Source of the DNA: Polyangium sp. 15x6
Lineage (GTDB): Bacteria > Myxococcota_A > Polyangia > Polyangiales > Polyangiaceae
DNA length: 64,000 bases
Direction of reading: 5' to 3'
Assembly: GCF_029960785.1 (NCBI RefSeq)
Contig: NZ_JASBQE010000046.1
Location: 31,504-95,503, forward strand
The notes under the pieces are model-generated. The model ran no database searches and was not told the origin of the DNA. It was given only the letters and a program-made list of their open reading frames with translations. Below are positions 1 through 9,022 of the stretch, one piece after another (the stretch's first letter is position 1; each line of letters begins with the position of its first letter). The position numbers and the translations under genes were made by a program.

Positions 1-1162
1 TGAGGTCCGCGGCGTGCTCGAGATCCTCGACCTTCCCGGCGGAGGCGAGCCGGCGCCCCACCTCGAGCACGGCCCTCCGCGCGAGGCCCGTCCCCCAGCT
101 ATCGGCGTAAATGCCTCGCTCGTCGCGCAGCCGATTCACGAGCCGCGCCTCGCCGAGCAGCTCGTCGAATTGCGTCCGGTGCGCGGCCGGCACACGCGCG
201 CGGATCTCGCGCTCCTTTTCATCGCGCGCGGTGAGCGCGTCTTTCCCCCGATCCTCCTCGGCCGCCGCTCGAAGGGCCCGGACGAGCATGTCCGGCAGCT
301 CGCCCGCCGTCTTGTCCGAGATATCGTATCCGATCGATCGGAACCGCACGAGATCCAGATACCCGCGCGCCGCCGCCCCGACCTCTCCCGGCATCGCCAT
401 GAGCGCATCGAGCACGCCCTGCGCGTGGCCCTGCCGTGCGAGCACCGCGCGGCCCTCCTCGCTCGCGCGGAGCGCCTTCGCCAGCGCTTCGAGTTCGTCA
501 ATCGCGATCCCCCGGGCGAGCGGCGACGTTCCTCGCAAAAGCGAGAGCGCCTCTCCCGTGCTCACGCCCGTCCATTCGCAGACGTGCGCGAGGTAATCCC
601 CCGTCGGCAGGATGACCGTGAAGTTGTACAGGTGGTGGAGCGTGATCATCTCCGACATGTGCGCCCGCGCGCGCTCGACGTGCTTGCGAAGCGCCTGGAG
701 ATCGAGCGTCGCCGGATCGATCGCCTGGAGGGCCAGGTGCTTCTCGACGGCGCGCGGTTTGTCGACCCGATCCCAGTGCTGGAGATCCGTGCGCCAGAGT
801 TTCGATTCGAATACACGCTCGCATCGCTCGAAGCGCGCACGAATTTCGGGATGCAGGCGGAAGAGGAGCCACATGACGGGCTTCGGCGGCGGCCCGCTGC
901 CCAGACGCGAGGCCAGGCCTGCAGGAAGGCCGAGCGGCATCATCTGGGCGTAGGCGAAGCCATTCACCATGGACATGGTCATCCCTTTCATGGGAAGCCC
1001 GTATCGCTCCATTCCCTTCGCGAACCCCACCGGTAGGCCCCTCGTCAGCGCGTCCGCGCCGAACCGAGAACCAGGGCGCGTGAAATGTGACTTTTCGATC
1101 TCCCAGGGGCCGGGCCCGGGCGGCTCGAACCTGATATCGGCGAACATCGGATGGACCTTCAT
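1..1162 (-). CDS. PEP-utilizing enzyme (PEP synthase C-terminal-like), partial
   Basis: An open frame runs from an ATG at 1162 on the minus strand through the left edge without a stop, giving about 387 residues; the C-terminus lies outside the window. It begins MKVHPMFADIRFEPPGPG. Further on it has a region (DELLGEARLVNRLRDERGIY) of the type found just before the swivelling phosphohistidine domain of pyruvate phosphate dikinase/PEP synthase-like proteins. The conserved phosphohistidine motif itself would be beyond the edge. No ATP-grasp domain precedes it, so this resembles the stand-alone 'PEP-utilizing protein' found in actinobacteria and myxobacteria, whose substrate is usually unknown. 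Codon use is strongly GC3-biased, supporting this strand over the opposing frame. It is divergent from the TetR gene at 1332, which may regulate it. Confidence 0.7.
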   Translation of the reverse strand, partial: MKVHPMFADIRFEPPGPGPWEIEKSHFTRPGSRFGADALTRGLPVGFAKGMERYGLPMKGMTMSMVNGFAYAQMMPLGLPAGLASRLGSGPPPKPVMWLLFRLHPEIRARFERCERVFESKLWRTDLQHWDRVDKPRAVEKHLALQAIDPATLDLQALRKHVERARAHMSEMITLHHLYNFTVILPTGDYLAHVCEWTGVSTGEALSLLRGTSPLARGIAIDELEALAKALRASEEGRAVLARQGHAQGVLDALMAMPGEVGAAARGYLDLVRFRSIGYDISDKTAGELPDMLVRALRAAAEEDRGKDALTARDEKEREIRARVPAAHRTQFDELLGEARLVNRLRDERGIYADSWGTGLARRAVLEVGRRLASAGKVEDLEHAADL

Positions 1163-1254
1163 TGCCTTCACCTCGTCCTGATGGTGACGATCTCGTTACG
1201 AACGCGTGACGGTTCCGAGGCTAGGGGCTCCGCGTCCGGCCGTCCAGTACTCTC

Positions 1255-1277
1255 TGACCATCTGGGAAAGTTGGTCA
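1255..1277. promoter_or_regulatory. candidate operator in divergent promoter
   Basis: The 170 bp between the divergent starts at 1162 and 1332 contains a perfect 6-bp inverted repeat, TGACCA - 11 bp - TGGTCA. Related GAGTAC half-sites occur near 1279 and 1319. The position suits autoregulation and control of the minus-strand gene by the adjacent TetR protein; this is inferred from position and symmetry only. Confidence 0.35.
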
Positions 1278-1331
1278 TCGAGTACCGGCGAGTGTTGGTT
1301 CTCGATCGGAGACCGCTTAGAGTACGGCACG

Positions 1332-2033
1332 ATGGCAGCGTGCGATGACGAACAGCAGCGAGTGCGCGGCGAGCGGATCCTCGCGGAAGCCCAGGCGCTT
1401 CTCCTCGGTTGGGGCTACAAGCGGGTCACGATCGACGACATCGCGCGCCGTGCTCGTGTAGGGAAAGGCACCATCTACCTGCACTGGAAATCGAAAGAGG
1501 CGCTCTTCATGGAGCTGCTGCGCCGTGAGATGGCTTCCATCCTGGCCGCGCAGCTCGACGACATGCGAGCGGATCCGAGGACGGTGCTGCCGCACCGGAT
1601 GCTTCGTTCGATGTTCCTGCTCCACGCGGGGCGCCCGCTCGCCAGGGCCATTTTCGGAGAGGACACCGATATTCTGGGGGCGCTCACGCCGGACCGATCG
1701 ACGCCGTCCTTGGCCCGCGTCCTCGGCCTCGCGGACCTGCTCCATCGGATGTTGCAGGCCTTCAGGGAACACGGGCTGATGCGCGTGGATCGCTCGCTCG
1801 CCGACCAGGCGCATGCCATCGAGGCCATCCTGGCAGGCTCCTTCCTGCTCACGAAGCTGCCGCCGCACGAGGCGCCCACGCTGGAGCGGCAGGCGGACAT
1901 CCTGGCCGCCACGATACGAGACGGATTCGAGAGGCCCGAGCCGCCGAATTGCGCAGCCGTCGAAGCGGCGGCGCTGCGACTCGGCGTGATGCTCGACGAG
2001 ATGCGCGCGGACCTGCTCGGCGGGAGACCTTAG
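1332..2033 (+). CDS. TetR/AcrR family transcriptional regulator
   Basis: A 233-residue DNA-binding repressor-type protein. The N-terminus carries the TetR helix-turn-helix (TIDDIARRARVGKGTIYLHW, residues about 36-56), followed by an alpha-helical ligand/dimerisation domain typical of the family. I chose the ATG at 1332 because it gives the usual short lead-in to the HTH; the frame stays open to 1206, but that upstream part overlaps the promoter. It is divergent from the PEP-utilizing enzyme gene with an inverted repeat between them. The effector and the full target set cannot be read from the sequence. Confidence 0.85.
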   Translation: MAACDDEQQRVRGERILAEAQALLLGWGYKRVTIDDIARRARVGKGTIYLHWKSKEALFMELLRREMASILAAQLDDMRADPRTVLPHRMLRSMFLLHAGRPLARAIFGEDTDILGALTPDRSTPSLARVLGLADLLHRMLQAFREHGLMRVDRSLADQAHAIEAILAGSFLLTKLPPHEAPTLERQADILAATIRDGFERPEPPNCAAVEAAALRLGVMLDEMRADLLGGRP

Positions 2034-2111
2034 ACGTCGCGAGAGAATTTTTTTCCGCGCGACCGATGAGTTGTCGGCGCGGACCCGGTCTACGTGGACA
2101 AGGAGACCACG

Positions 2112-2906
2112 ATGACGACGGGTACGCGCAAGACGCACGATTTTTGCTGGATCAACCTGATGACCCCGGAGGCCGAACGCGCGCGCGCGTTCTTCGGCGC
2201 GCTGTTCGGCTGGACGTACGGCGAGATGCCGGGCGTCCCCGGCGGTCAGCTCATCCTTGTCGGAGGGCGCACGGCCGGCGCGCTCATGGATCTTTCGGCG
2301 CCGCACCAGCCGCAAGGCATGCCGCCGGTCATCGGCGTCATGGTGAAGGTCGAGAGCGCCGACGCCGCCGTCGCGAAGGTCGCCTCGCTCGGCGGGCGCG
2401 CCGAGCCGGCGTTCGATGTGCTCGAAAACGGCAGGATGGCCATGTGCACGGACCCGAACGGCGCCGTCTTCGCCGTGTGGCAGCCGAAGAAGGAGCCCGG
2501 CATGGACGTCGACAGCCACGCGCACGGCGCGCCGAGCTGGTTCGAGACGATCACGAGCGACGTCGGCCGAGCGGCGGCGTTTTACGCGGCGCTCTTCGGC
2601 TGGACGCTGGAGGAGCAATGTCCGGTGCCCGGCATGACGTACACGCTCTTCAAGCTCGAAGGTGTCCCCGTCGCCGGCGCGATGCAGGCCCTGCCGCACG
2701 TGGGGGACGTCCCGCCGCACTGGGGCATGTCCTTCGCGGTCACCAATGCCGACGAGACGGCGCGGCGCGGCGTGGAGCTCGGCGCGTCGCTCTGCATTCC
2801 GGTGCAGGAGCTCTCCGGGGTCGGGCGCTTTGCAATGCTCAAATCGCCGCAAGGTGTACCGTTCCACATCGTCGAATGGGCGCCTCCCGCCGAGGACGCC
2901 AGGTAG
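2112..2906 (+). CDS. VOC family (glyoxalase/bleomycin resistance-like) protein, two domains
   Basis: A 264-residue protein made of two tandem vicinal-oxygen-chelate domains. The first starts at HDFCWINLMTPEAERARAFF with FGWTYGEMPG, the second at SWFETITSDVGRAAAFYAAL with FGWTLEEQCPV. VOC proteins bind a metal and act as dioxygenases, glyoxalases or antibiotic-binding proteins; two-domain actinobacterial-type relatives are mostly of unknown substrate. The start at 2112 is preferred because an AAGGAG Shine-Dalgarno lies just upstream; a GTG at 2094 in the same frame would include that site. It follows the TetR gene by about 80 bp in the same direction and could belong to its regulon. Confidence 0.85.
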   Translation: MTTGTRKTHDFCWINLMTPEAERARAFFGALFGWTYGEMPGVPGGQLILVGGRTAGALMDLSAPHQPQGMPPVIGVMVKVESADAAVAKVASLGGRAEPAFDVLENGRMAMCTDPNGAVFAVWQPKKEPGMDVDSHAHGAPSWFETITSDVGRAAAFYAALFGWTLEEQCPVPGMTYTLFKLEGVPVAGAMQALPHVGDVPPHWGMSFAVTNADETARRGVELGASLCIPVQELSGVGRFAMLKSPQGVPFHIVEWAPPAEDAR

Positions 2907-2966
2907 CTCCGCTCCTGAAGGAAGCCCTCGGGGGCCTCGCTGGTGGTCAGCCGCAGCCGGTTCGGC

Positions 2967-3815
2967 CTACTGGAACGCCTTCCCATGGCTCTTCAGCCAA
3001 TCGTCGAAGGTCCGCGCCTCGCGCCCGAGGAGCTCTTCGACCGTATTCGTGATGTCCGCCCCGAGCCCGGCCTTGACCATGGCGTGCGCCTCGAGGATGG
3101 CGCGGATGAATACCTCGGGCAAACCCGCCTTCACCATTCCCTCGCGAGCTGCGTCCTCGGTCACGTCGACGAACGCGACGGGCTTCCCGATCGCCGCGCC
3201 GATCTTCGCCACCTGCTCGGCCGTGCTCAGCGCCTCCGGCCCGGTGAGCATGTACGATTTCCCTTCGTGCCCAGGTGAAAGCAAGACCTTCACGGCGACC
3301 GCGGCGATATCGCGCGGATCGATCGGCGCCGCCTTCCCGTCGCCCGTGGGTTGGAAAACCGCGCCGCGGCTCTTGATCGAGCCGGCCCAGTTGAGGGCGT
3401 TCGACGCGAAGGCTCCCGGCTGGAGGATCGTCCAGGCGAGCCCCGATGCCTTGATCTTCGCCTCGGCGTCGATGTGCCAGCGGCCGAGCTGACTCTCGGG
3501 CGCCTGAATGACGGTCGATGACGAGATCATCACGATGTGCGTGACGCCTCCTTTCTTCGCCGCTTCCACCACGTTGCCTGCGAGCGTCGCCAGGTCGGCC
3601 CCCGTGAAGAGCACGAATGCCTTGTCCACGCCCGCGAACGCGGCGTCGAGCGTCTCGGGTTTCGCGAGATCGCCCTTCACGACCTCGACCTTCCGGCCGA
3701 GATCGCCGAGCTTGGCCGGGTCGCGCACGAGCGCGCGGACCTTCTGGCCCGCCTCGACGAGCTGCTCGAGCACTGCGCTGCCAACGTTCCCTGTCGCTCC
3801 GGTCACGAGAATCAT
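2967..3815 (-). CDS. NmrA-like NAD(P)-binding oxidoreductase
   Basis: A 282-residue Rossmann-fold protein starting at the ATG at 3815 (MILVTGATGNVGSAVLEQL). The glycine-rich TGATGNVG motif is at the extreme N-terminus. The overall pattern (ALVRDPAKL, KGDLAKPETL, FVLFTGAD, SSTVIQAPES, AWTILQPGAF) fits the atypical SDR group of NmrA/QOR2-like proteins, which are NADPH-dependent quinone reductases or redox sensors. The Tyr-x3-Lys catalytic pair of classical SDRs is not evident, which is usual for this group. The open frame extends far upstream to 4754, but that part is antisense to other genes. It converges with the VOC gene (60 bp apart) and diverges from the lipoprotein at 4020. Confidence 0.85.
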   Translation of the reverse strand: MILVTGATGNVGSAVLEQLVEAGQKVRALVRDPAKLGDLGRKVEVVKGDLAKPETLDAAFAGVDKAFVLFTGADLATLAGNVVEAAKKGGVTHIVMISSSTVIQAPESQLGRWHIDAEAKIKASGLAWTILQPGAFASNALNWAGSIKSRGAVFQPTGDGKAAPIDPRDIAAVAVKVLLSPGHEGKSYMLTGPEALSTAEQVAKIGAAIGKPVAFVDVTEDAAREGMVKAGLPEVFIRAILEAHAMVKAGLGADITNTVEELLGREARTFDDWLKSHGKAFQ

Positions 3816-4019
3816 CGCCCGTTCCCCTTCCTGCGCCCTCGCTAGCACTGCTTTTTTTCTCCCCTGGACCCGCCTCCAACCCGCCGGAAGATTTCCATTC
3901 GCTTGGCGGACGATCGCAGAGCGGCCCTCGGGGAGCCCGGCCGAGCCCCTCCGTCGCGGGCACGGATCCGCGCAAAAAAGCACTTGTGTACGGTTGCCCT
4001 CTGGGCCATCTCTCGGATC

Positions 4020-4409
4020 ATGCAGCGCATCTTTCTGACGGCGGCGGCGCTCCTGGTGATGAACGGGTGCGGTAACGAGTGCAGTTTCAGGAAACAATGC
4101 AATGGCAACGTCCTGGAGATCTGCGGCGAGGGGCCGGATCAGGTCGTCAACCGGAAGGTGCACGACACGCCTTGCGAAGCGCCCAACGAAATCTGCGTCG
4201 AGCCCACGGAGGACGAGGCTTACTGCGCGCGCGCGCCGCAAGCCTCGTGTGACGACACGTTCGACGAGTCGTGCGACGGGACGGTCCGGGTGACCTGCCG
4301 CCCGAAGCTCATTGCGCCCGAGGGAGTCCCCCGCTTCGTGGTGGCGGTCGACTGCGCGGACTCGGCCAAGACGTGCGTCGATGATGGCACGACGACACGC
4401 TGCCAGTAA
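4020..4409 (+). CDS. small cysteine-rich putative lipoprotein
   Basis: A 129-residue protein starting MQRIFLTAAALLVMNGCGNEC. It has a short hydrophobic signal ending in a weak lipobox (VMNGC), then a body with about ten cysteines spaced as in disulfide-bonded exported proteins. No known domain was recognised. The frame is open upstream to 3903, but the ATG at 4020 places the hydrophobic stretch at the N-terminus. Probably anchored in the outer membrane or periplasm; function unknown. Confidence 0.65.
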   Translation: MQRIFLTAAALLVMNGCGNECSFRKQCNGNVLEICGEGPDQVVNRKVHDTPCEAPNEICVEPTEDEAYCARAPQASCDDTFDESCDGTVRVTCRPKLIAPEGVPRFVVAVDCADSAKTCVDDGTTTRCQ

Positions 4410-4460
4410 GGCATGACTTGACCCGGAGCCCGTCCCGCGCTGGGATGCAGGGGACCCACG

Positions 4461-5531
4461 ATGGCAACCCCTTCCTCCCTGCCTGCCGTGCTCTTCGCGC
4501 TCGCCGCGAACACGCTCGTGACGCTCCTCAAGTTCGTGGCCTTTTTCCTGTCCGGCTCGGGCGCGATGCTCTCCGAGGCCATCCACAGCGCCGCGGACAC
4601 GGGCAACCAGCTCTTGCTCTTCATCGGGCTGAAGCGCGGCTCGCGGCAAGGGGACGAAGAATTCCCTTATGGATACGGCGGCGAGCGCTTCGTGTTCGGC
4701 TTGCTCTCGGCCGCCGGCATCTTCTTCATCGGCTGCGGCGTCACCGTGTATCACGGCATCGAGGGGCTACGTCATCCGCACGCGACCTCGGTCAACGTGG
4801 TGACGTTCGTCGTCCTCGGCCTCTCGTTCCTCATCGAAGGAAGCGCGCTCGTCTTCGCCGCGCGGAGCATCGCCACGCAGCGCGGGAGCATGCCTTTCCT
4901 CCGGTATGTGCGCGAGAAAGCGGATCCGGCGTCGGTGGCCATCCTGCTCGAGGACGGCGCCGCCGTGCTGGGCCTGCTCCTCGCGGCGATCGGCATCGTG
5001 GCGTCGTATTACACGGGCAGCCCGGTCTGGGACGCGATCGCCTCCATCCTCGTCGGCTTGCTCCTCGGGTACGTCGCGATTCACCTCGTCACCCAGAATC
5101 GTGAATTGCTGATCGGGATGGCCGTGCCCGACGGCGTGGAGGAGGCGTTCGTCCGGGTGCTACGCGAGCGGCCGAGTGTCCGCGGCGTGCGGGACGTGAA
5201 GAGCCGGCGGATCACGCCGGAGATCTACAAGCTCAAAGCCGAGGTCACGTTCGACGCTGCTTTCCTCGCGGCCCGGCTCGATCAGGCGCTGCCCGCGCAG
5301 CCCGGCGCGCTCTCGGGCGCGGAGCGCGAGAGGACGCTCCGGGTCGTGGCGGATGGTGCGCTCCGCGCCATCAGCAAGGAGATCGACGATATCGAGGTGG
5401 CCGTACGCGCCGTCATTCCGGAGGCGAGGCACATCGACATCGAGGTGGACCATCACATCGAGGAGCGGCTCGTCGATTCGATGCGCGAGCGAGCCTTGCC
5501 TGGAGCGACGAGCGCCGAGCTGGCGAGCTGA
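4461..5531 (+). CDS. cation diffusion facilitator (SLC30A9-type) transporter
   Basis: A 356-residue inner-membrane divalent cation/proton antiporter. The CDF core is clear: SEAIHSAADTGNQ in TM2 (His/Asp metal site), a YGYGGER loop, and LLEDGAAVLG in TM5 instead of the usual HxxxD. That substitution is characteristic of the ZNT9/SLC30A9-like branch, so metal specificity may differ from classical Zn exporters. The C-terminal cytoplasmic domain ends in a His-rich stretch (HIDIEVDHHIEE). A putative cadmium transporter starts 11 bp after the stop, suggesting a metal-homeostasis operon. Confidence 0.9.
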   Translation: MATPSSLPAVLFALAANTLVTLLKFVAFFLSGSGAMLSEAIHSAADTGNQLLLFIGLKRGSRQGDEEFPYGYGGERFVFGLLSAAGIFFIGCGVTVYHGIEGLRHPHATSVNVVTFVVLGLSFLIEGSALVFAARSIATQRGSMPFLRYVREKADPASVAILLEDGAAVLGLLLAAIGIVASYYTGSPVWDAIASILVGLLLGYVAIHLVTQNRELLIGMAVPDGVEEAFVRVLRERPSVRGVRDVKSRRITPEIYKLKAEVTFDAAFLAARLDQALPAQPGALSGAERERTLRVVADGALRAISKEIDDIEVAVRAVIPEARHIDIEVDHHIEERLVDSMRERALPGATSAELAS

Positions 5532-5542
5532 TCGGCTCCCCC

Positions 5543-6145
5543 ATGGGTGACGTACTCTCGGCGCTGGGCGTGGCCGTCGTCGTCTTCGTTTCCACGAACG
5601 TCGACGATCTCTTGCTGCTCGCGGCATTTTTCTCGGATCCGAGCTACGAGCCGCGGCACGTCGTCGCCGGCCAGTTTCTGGGCATCGCCGCCCTCGTTGC
5701 GGTGAGCGCCGCGTGCGCGCTCTTCGCGCTCGTCGTGCCCGAGGGCTTCATCGGGCTGCTCGGGCTCCTGCCGCTCGGGCTCGGCCTTCGTGGCCTGTGG
5801 GCCCTCTGGCGGGGCCAGGAAGACGCGGCTGCCTCGGAGCCCGAGCCGCGCCCCGGGATGGGGCGTTCCAAGGTGCTCGCCGTCGCCGGCGTCACGGTGG
5901 CGAATGGCGGGGACAACCTGGGCGTGTACATTCCCCTCTTTTCGAGCGCCCCGAAGCTCGTCCCGCTTTACGTGGGCGTGTTCGTGGTGATGACCGGGGT
6001 CTTTTGCGCCGTCGGCCATCAGCTCGTCCACAACGCGCTCCTGGGACATCGTATCCGACGCTGGGGCCGCGTGGCGTTGCCGTTCGTCCTGGTCGCGCTC
6101 GGGCTCTTGATCTTGTCCCGTTCGCTCGTGCTCGTCCGCGGGTGA
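5543..6145 (+). CDS. CadD-like cadmium resistance transporter
   Basis: A 200-residue integral membrane protein with about six hydrophobic segments. It matches the CadD/LysE-superfamily cadmium resistance family: N-terminal VFVSTNVDDLLLLAAFF, and in the middle VTVANGGDNLGVYIPLF, the conserved family motif. Staphylococcal CadD is about 205 residues, so the length fits. It probably exports Cd or a related cation. It is 11 bp downstream of the CDF transporter and likely cotranscribed. Confidence 0.85.
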   Translation: MGDVLSALGVAVVVFVSTNVDDLLLLAAFFSDPSYEPRHVVAGQFLGIAALVAVSAACALFALVVPEGFIGLLGLLPLGLGLRGLWALWRGQEDAAASEPEPRPGMGRSKVLAVAGVTVANGGDNLGVYIPLFSSAPKLVPLYVGVFVVMTGVFCAVGHQLVHNALLGHRIRRWGRVALPFVLVALGLLILSRSLVLVRG

Positions 6146-6209
6146 AGTCATGCCCCTTGTGCCGCTCTCGGGCAGCCCGATACGGTGGGATGCCTCGGAG
6201 GTACACGCC

Positions 6210-6602
6210 ATGACCGACATCATCTTCCCCGAACGAGCAAAAGAAGAGCTCCTCGCGCTCATGCACCAGTGGACGGCGGCCGTGGGCGCCAAGGACGCGG
6301 GGTATTTCGATCGGCACGTCGACGACAGCTGGGCGTACATCGATTCCACCGGCGCTCAACGCGGCAAAAAGGATTACTGGATGCTCATCCAGGACGTGAC
6401 GTCGTATACCGAGGAGTTCCGGCGGTTCGACGTGCGCATCGTCGCCGAGCGCGTCGCGCTGATCACGGGGGTATACCTGGGGCGGGTGGAGCTGCGGGGT
6501 GGGGTGCGTCTGGAAAAACTCCTGGCGTTCAGCGCTGTATGGCAGCAGCGCGAGGGGGTCTGGAGAGCGCTCATGCATCACACGACGGACGCTCCAGGCT
6601 GA
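6210..6602 (+). CDS. NTF2-like (SnoaL/DUF4440-type) protein
   Basis: A 130-residue cytoplasmic protein with the cone-shaped NTF2-like pattern: helix (ELLALMHQWTAAVGAKD), a DDSWAYIDSTG loop, then alternating strands ending VWQQREGVWRALMHHTTD. Members act as isomerases, dehydratases or stand-alone ligand binders; no specific activity is readable. The start at 6210 has a GGAGG about 9 bp upstream; the frame extends to 6150 without a better site. It lies between the metal transporters and an MFS exporter in the same direction. Confidence 0.7.
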   Translation: MTDIIFPERAKEELLALMHQWTAAVGAKDAGYFDRHVDDSWAYIDSTGAQRGKKDYWMLIQDVTSYTEEFRRFDVRIVAERVALITGVYLGRVELRGGVRLEKLLAFSAVWQQREGVWRALMHHTTDAPG

Positions 6603-6755
6603 GCCCCATTCGGATGGGTCCGCCTTCTTCGCTTCCGCGCGGAGGCTGCTCGATGCGCTCGCAGGCCAGGAAAAACCAGCCTTGCGATGGGCGCCGGCCA
6701 GCGTTACGAGCCGCGTGCGGCGGCGCTGCTCCGGACATCGGAGGAGGGAAGAGGC

Positions 6756-8447
6756 ATGGCCCCCGAGCCGAAGGATTTCAACGCCGGGCGTGGCGGCGAC
6801 GCGAACGGGCTGAGCGAGATTGCGGCCCGCTCCTCCCGGTCGATGCTCGTGCCGCTGGCGCTCGCGCAGTTCCTCGCGAGCTACGACGCCTCGAGCATGA
6901 ACGTCGCCATCAGCCGGATCACGGAGGACCTCGGGACGACGGTGACCGGTGTTCAGACGGTCATCACGCTCTTCACGTTGACCATGGCGGCGCTGATGAT
7001 CCCGGGGAGCAAGCTCAGCGATCTCTGGGGACGCAAGCGCTGCTTCAGGCTCGGGATAGCCATGTACGGCATAGGCGCGCTCGTCACGGCGCTCGCGCCC
7101 GCGCTGGCGGTCATGATCGCCGGCTTTTCGCTGCTGGAAGGAATCGGCTCGGCGCTCATGATTCCTCCGATTTACATCTTGATCACGGTCTCGTTCGCCG
7201 ACCCGGTTTCGCGCGCGAAGGGGTTCGCGCTGGTCAGCGCCGCGGGAGGGCTCGGCTCGGCCAGCGGGCCGCTCATCGGCGGGTTCCTCACGACGACGAT
7301 CTCCTGGCGCGCCTCGTTCCTCGCCGAGGCATTGGTCACCCTCGTGATCCTCTACTCGAGTCGCCGGATCGTCGAGCCCAAAGCCGACGTTCCGAAACGC
7401 GAGTTCGACCTCGTGGGCGCGGTGCTGTCCGCCGCCGGCCTCGCCCTCACCGTCGTCGGCATTCTCCAGGCCGGAACGTACGGCTGGCTCCGCGCTCGCA
7501 AGGATTTCGTGATCGGCGATGCCGTGGTCCTCGAGCGAGGAGACCTCTCGCCGGTCGTCCTGTTCACGACGATGGGCATCGCGCTGCTCGCGCTCTTCTT
7601 CTTGCATGTGCGGCGCCGGGAGCGCGCGGGCAGAGCACCGCTCCTGTCGACGAGGCTGTTCGAGAGCCGGACCGTGAATTTGGGGCTCGTCACGCAGAAC
7701 GTGCAATGGTTCATGATGATCGGCACGTTCTTCGTCGTTTCCGTCTTCTTGCAGGTCAGCCGGGGGTACGACGCCATTCGAACCGGCGTCCTCGTGACGC
7801 CCGCGACGCTCGGAATCCTGATTGCATCCACGCGAATGGAAAGGATGACACGAACGTACCCCCAGCGCTCGATCATTCGCGCTGGATTCGTGACGGCTCT
7901 TTCGGGCATCGCGCTCTTGCTCTTGCTCGTCGACGCTACATCCAGCGTCCTCACCTTCATCCCCGGGCTCTTTTTGATCGGGTTTGGCGCGGGTATCATG
8001 CTCACGGCCTCGGTCAACATCGTGCAGTCGAGCGTACCGGACGAGGACCAGGCCGAGATCTCCGGCATCTCGCGCAGCGTATCGAATCTAGGTTCATCGC
8101 TCGGCACCGCGATCGCAGGCGCGGTGCTGATCTCGGCCCTCCATGCCGGGATTGCCTCCCGCGTCGCCGAGAGCACGGTCCTGTCCGCAGGCGAGAAGCA
8201 GCGGCTGTCCGCAGCGCTCGAACACAGCGTCAGCGCCGTGAGCGACACGGTGGTCCGCGAGGCCCTGCAGGGCAAACCCCAGGCCGTCGTGGAGGATGTG
8301 ACGAGGATCAACGCAGAAGCCCGGGACCGAGCGATTGGCCTGGCATTGGCAGCGGTGGGCCTGTTCGGCTTGATTGGCCTCGCCGCAGCGATGTTTCTCC
8401 CGGCGAACGCCGGGTGCCCTCGGCCCGGGCATGCCTCGACGAAATGA
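6756..8447 (+). CDS. MFS transporter, DHA2 (14-TM) family
   Basis: A 563-residue drug:H+ antiporter-type membrane protein with about 14 hydrophobic segments. The motif-A region reads LSDLWGRKRCFRLG after TM2, and the motif-C region is GGLGSASGPLIGGFL, which marks exporters. The start at 6756 follows a strong purine-rich ribosome-binding stretch; the frame is open from 6687. The C-terminus ends in an extra TM. DHA2 proteins export dyes, antibiotics and other hydrophobic compounds; the substrate here is unknown. A DUF1269-type protein follows 47 bp downstream. Confidence 0.9.
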   Translation: MAPEPKDFNAGRGGDANGLSEIAARSSRSMLVPLALAQFLASYDASSMNVAISRITEDLGTTVTGVQTVITLFTLTMAALMIPGSKLSDLWGRKRCFRLGIAMYGIGALVTALAPALAVMIAGFSLLEGIGSALMIPPIYILITVSFADPVSRAKGFALVSAAGGLGSASGPLIGGFLTTTISWRASFLAEALVTLVILYSSRRIVEPKADVPKREFDLVGAVLSAAGLALTVVGILQAGTYGWLRARKDFVIGDAVVLERGDLSPVVLFTTMGIALLALFFLHVRRRERAGRAPLLSTRLFESRTVNLGLVTQNVQWFMMIGTFFVVSVFLQVSRGYDAIRTGVLVTPATLGILIASTRMERMTRTYPQRSIIRAGFVTALSGIALLLLLVDATSSVLTFIPGLFLIGFGAGIMLTASVNIVQSSVPDEDQAEISGISRSVSNLGSSLGTAIAGAVLISALHAGIASRVAESTVLSAGEKQRLSAALEHSVSAVSDTVVREALQGKPQAVVEDVTRINAEARDRAIGLALAAVGLFGLIGLAAAMFLPANAGCPRPGHASTK

Positions 8448-8494
8448 AGCTCCGGCACGGCCGTTGCTTGGGCGGACCTCGAAAGGAGCACGTC

Positions 8495-8992
8495 ATGAGT
8501 GATCTGGTCGTCATCGCATACCCGGACGAACACCGCGCGGCCGAAGTCATGCTGGCCATCGACCGAATGAGCAGCGAGAACCTCGTCGATCTCGAGGACG
8601 CCTGCTATGTGACCAAGAATCCGGATGGAAAGGTCCGGCTCCACCAGAGCAAGGATCTCACGACCGCCGGCGCGCTGTCGGGCGGATTGTGGGGGATGTT
8701 GATCGGCCTGTTTTTCCTCGCCCCCGTGTTCGGCCTGGCCGTCGGAGCGGCGACCGGAGCGCTCACGGGCAAAGCATCGGACTACGGGATCGACGATGCT
8801 TTCATGAAGCGGCTCGCCGAGCAGATGAAACCAGGAAGCTCGGCGATCTTCACGCTCACCCGCAAGGTCACGGCCGACAAGGTCATCCCCGAGCTCGCCA
8901 AGTACGGCGGGACGGTCCTGCAAACCTCGCTCTCCAAGGACGCAGAAGAGAAGCTCGAGGCGGCGCTCGAGCAGGGCCAGAAGGCCGCATGA
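8495..8992 (+). CDS. DUF1269-family membrane protein
   Basis: A 165-residue protein recognised by SDLVVIAYPDEHRAAEVML at the N-terminus, a central glycine-rich hydrophobic stretch (SGGLWGMLIGLFFLAPVFGLAVGAATGALTGKASDYGID) and a soluble C-terminal half. Members are small membrane-associated proteins of unknown function, often found near stress genes. The start is fixed by AAAGGAG 7 bp upstream of the ATG. It converges with the glucosidase gene, with 30 bp between stops. Confidence 0.85.
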   Translation: MSDLVVIAYPDEHRAAEVMLAIDRMSSENLVDLEDACYVTKNPDGKVRLHQSKDLTTAGALSGGLWGMLIGLFFLAPVFGLAVGAATGALTGKASDYGIDDAFMKRLAEQMKPGSSAIFTLTRKVTADKVIPELAKYGGTVLQTSLSKDAEEKLEAALEQGQKAA

Positions 8993-9022
8993 CCGCGCGC
9001 CGCCCCGGCGTGTAGGAATCCA

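Noticed and set aside
6185..8992. 935-residue plus-strand open frame
   Set aside because: Only its last 165 codons are real (DUF1269, start 8495); the rest is a shadow of the NTF2-like and MFS genes.
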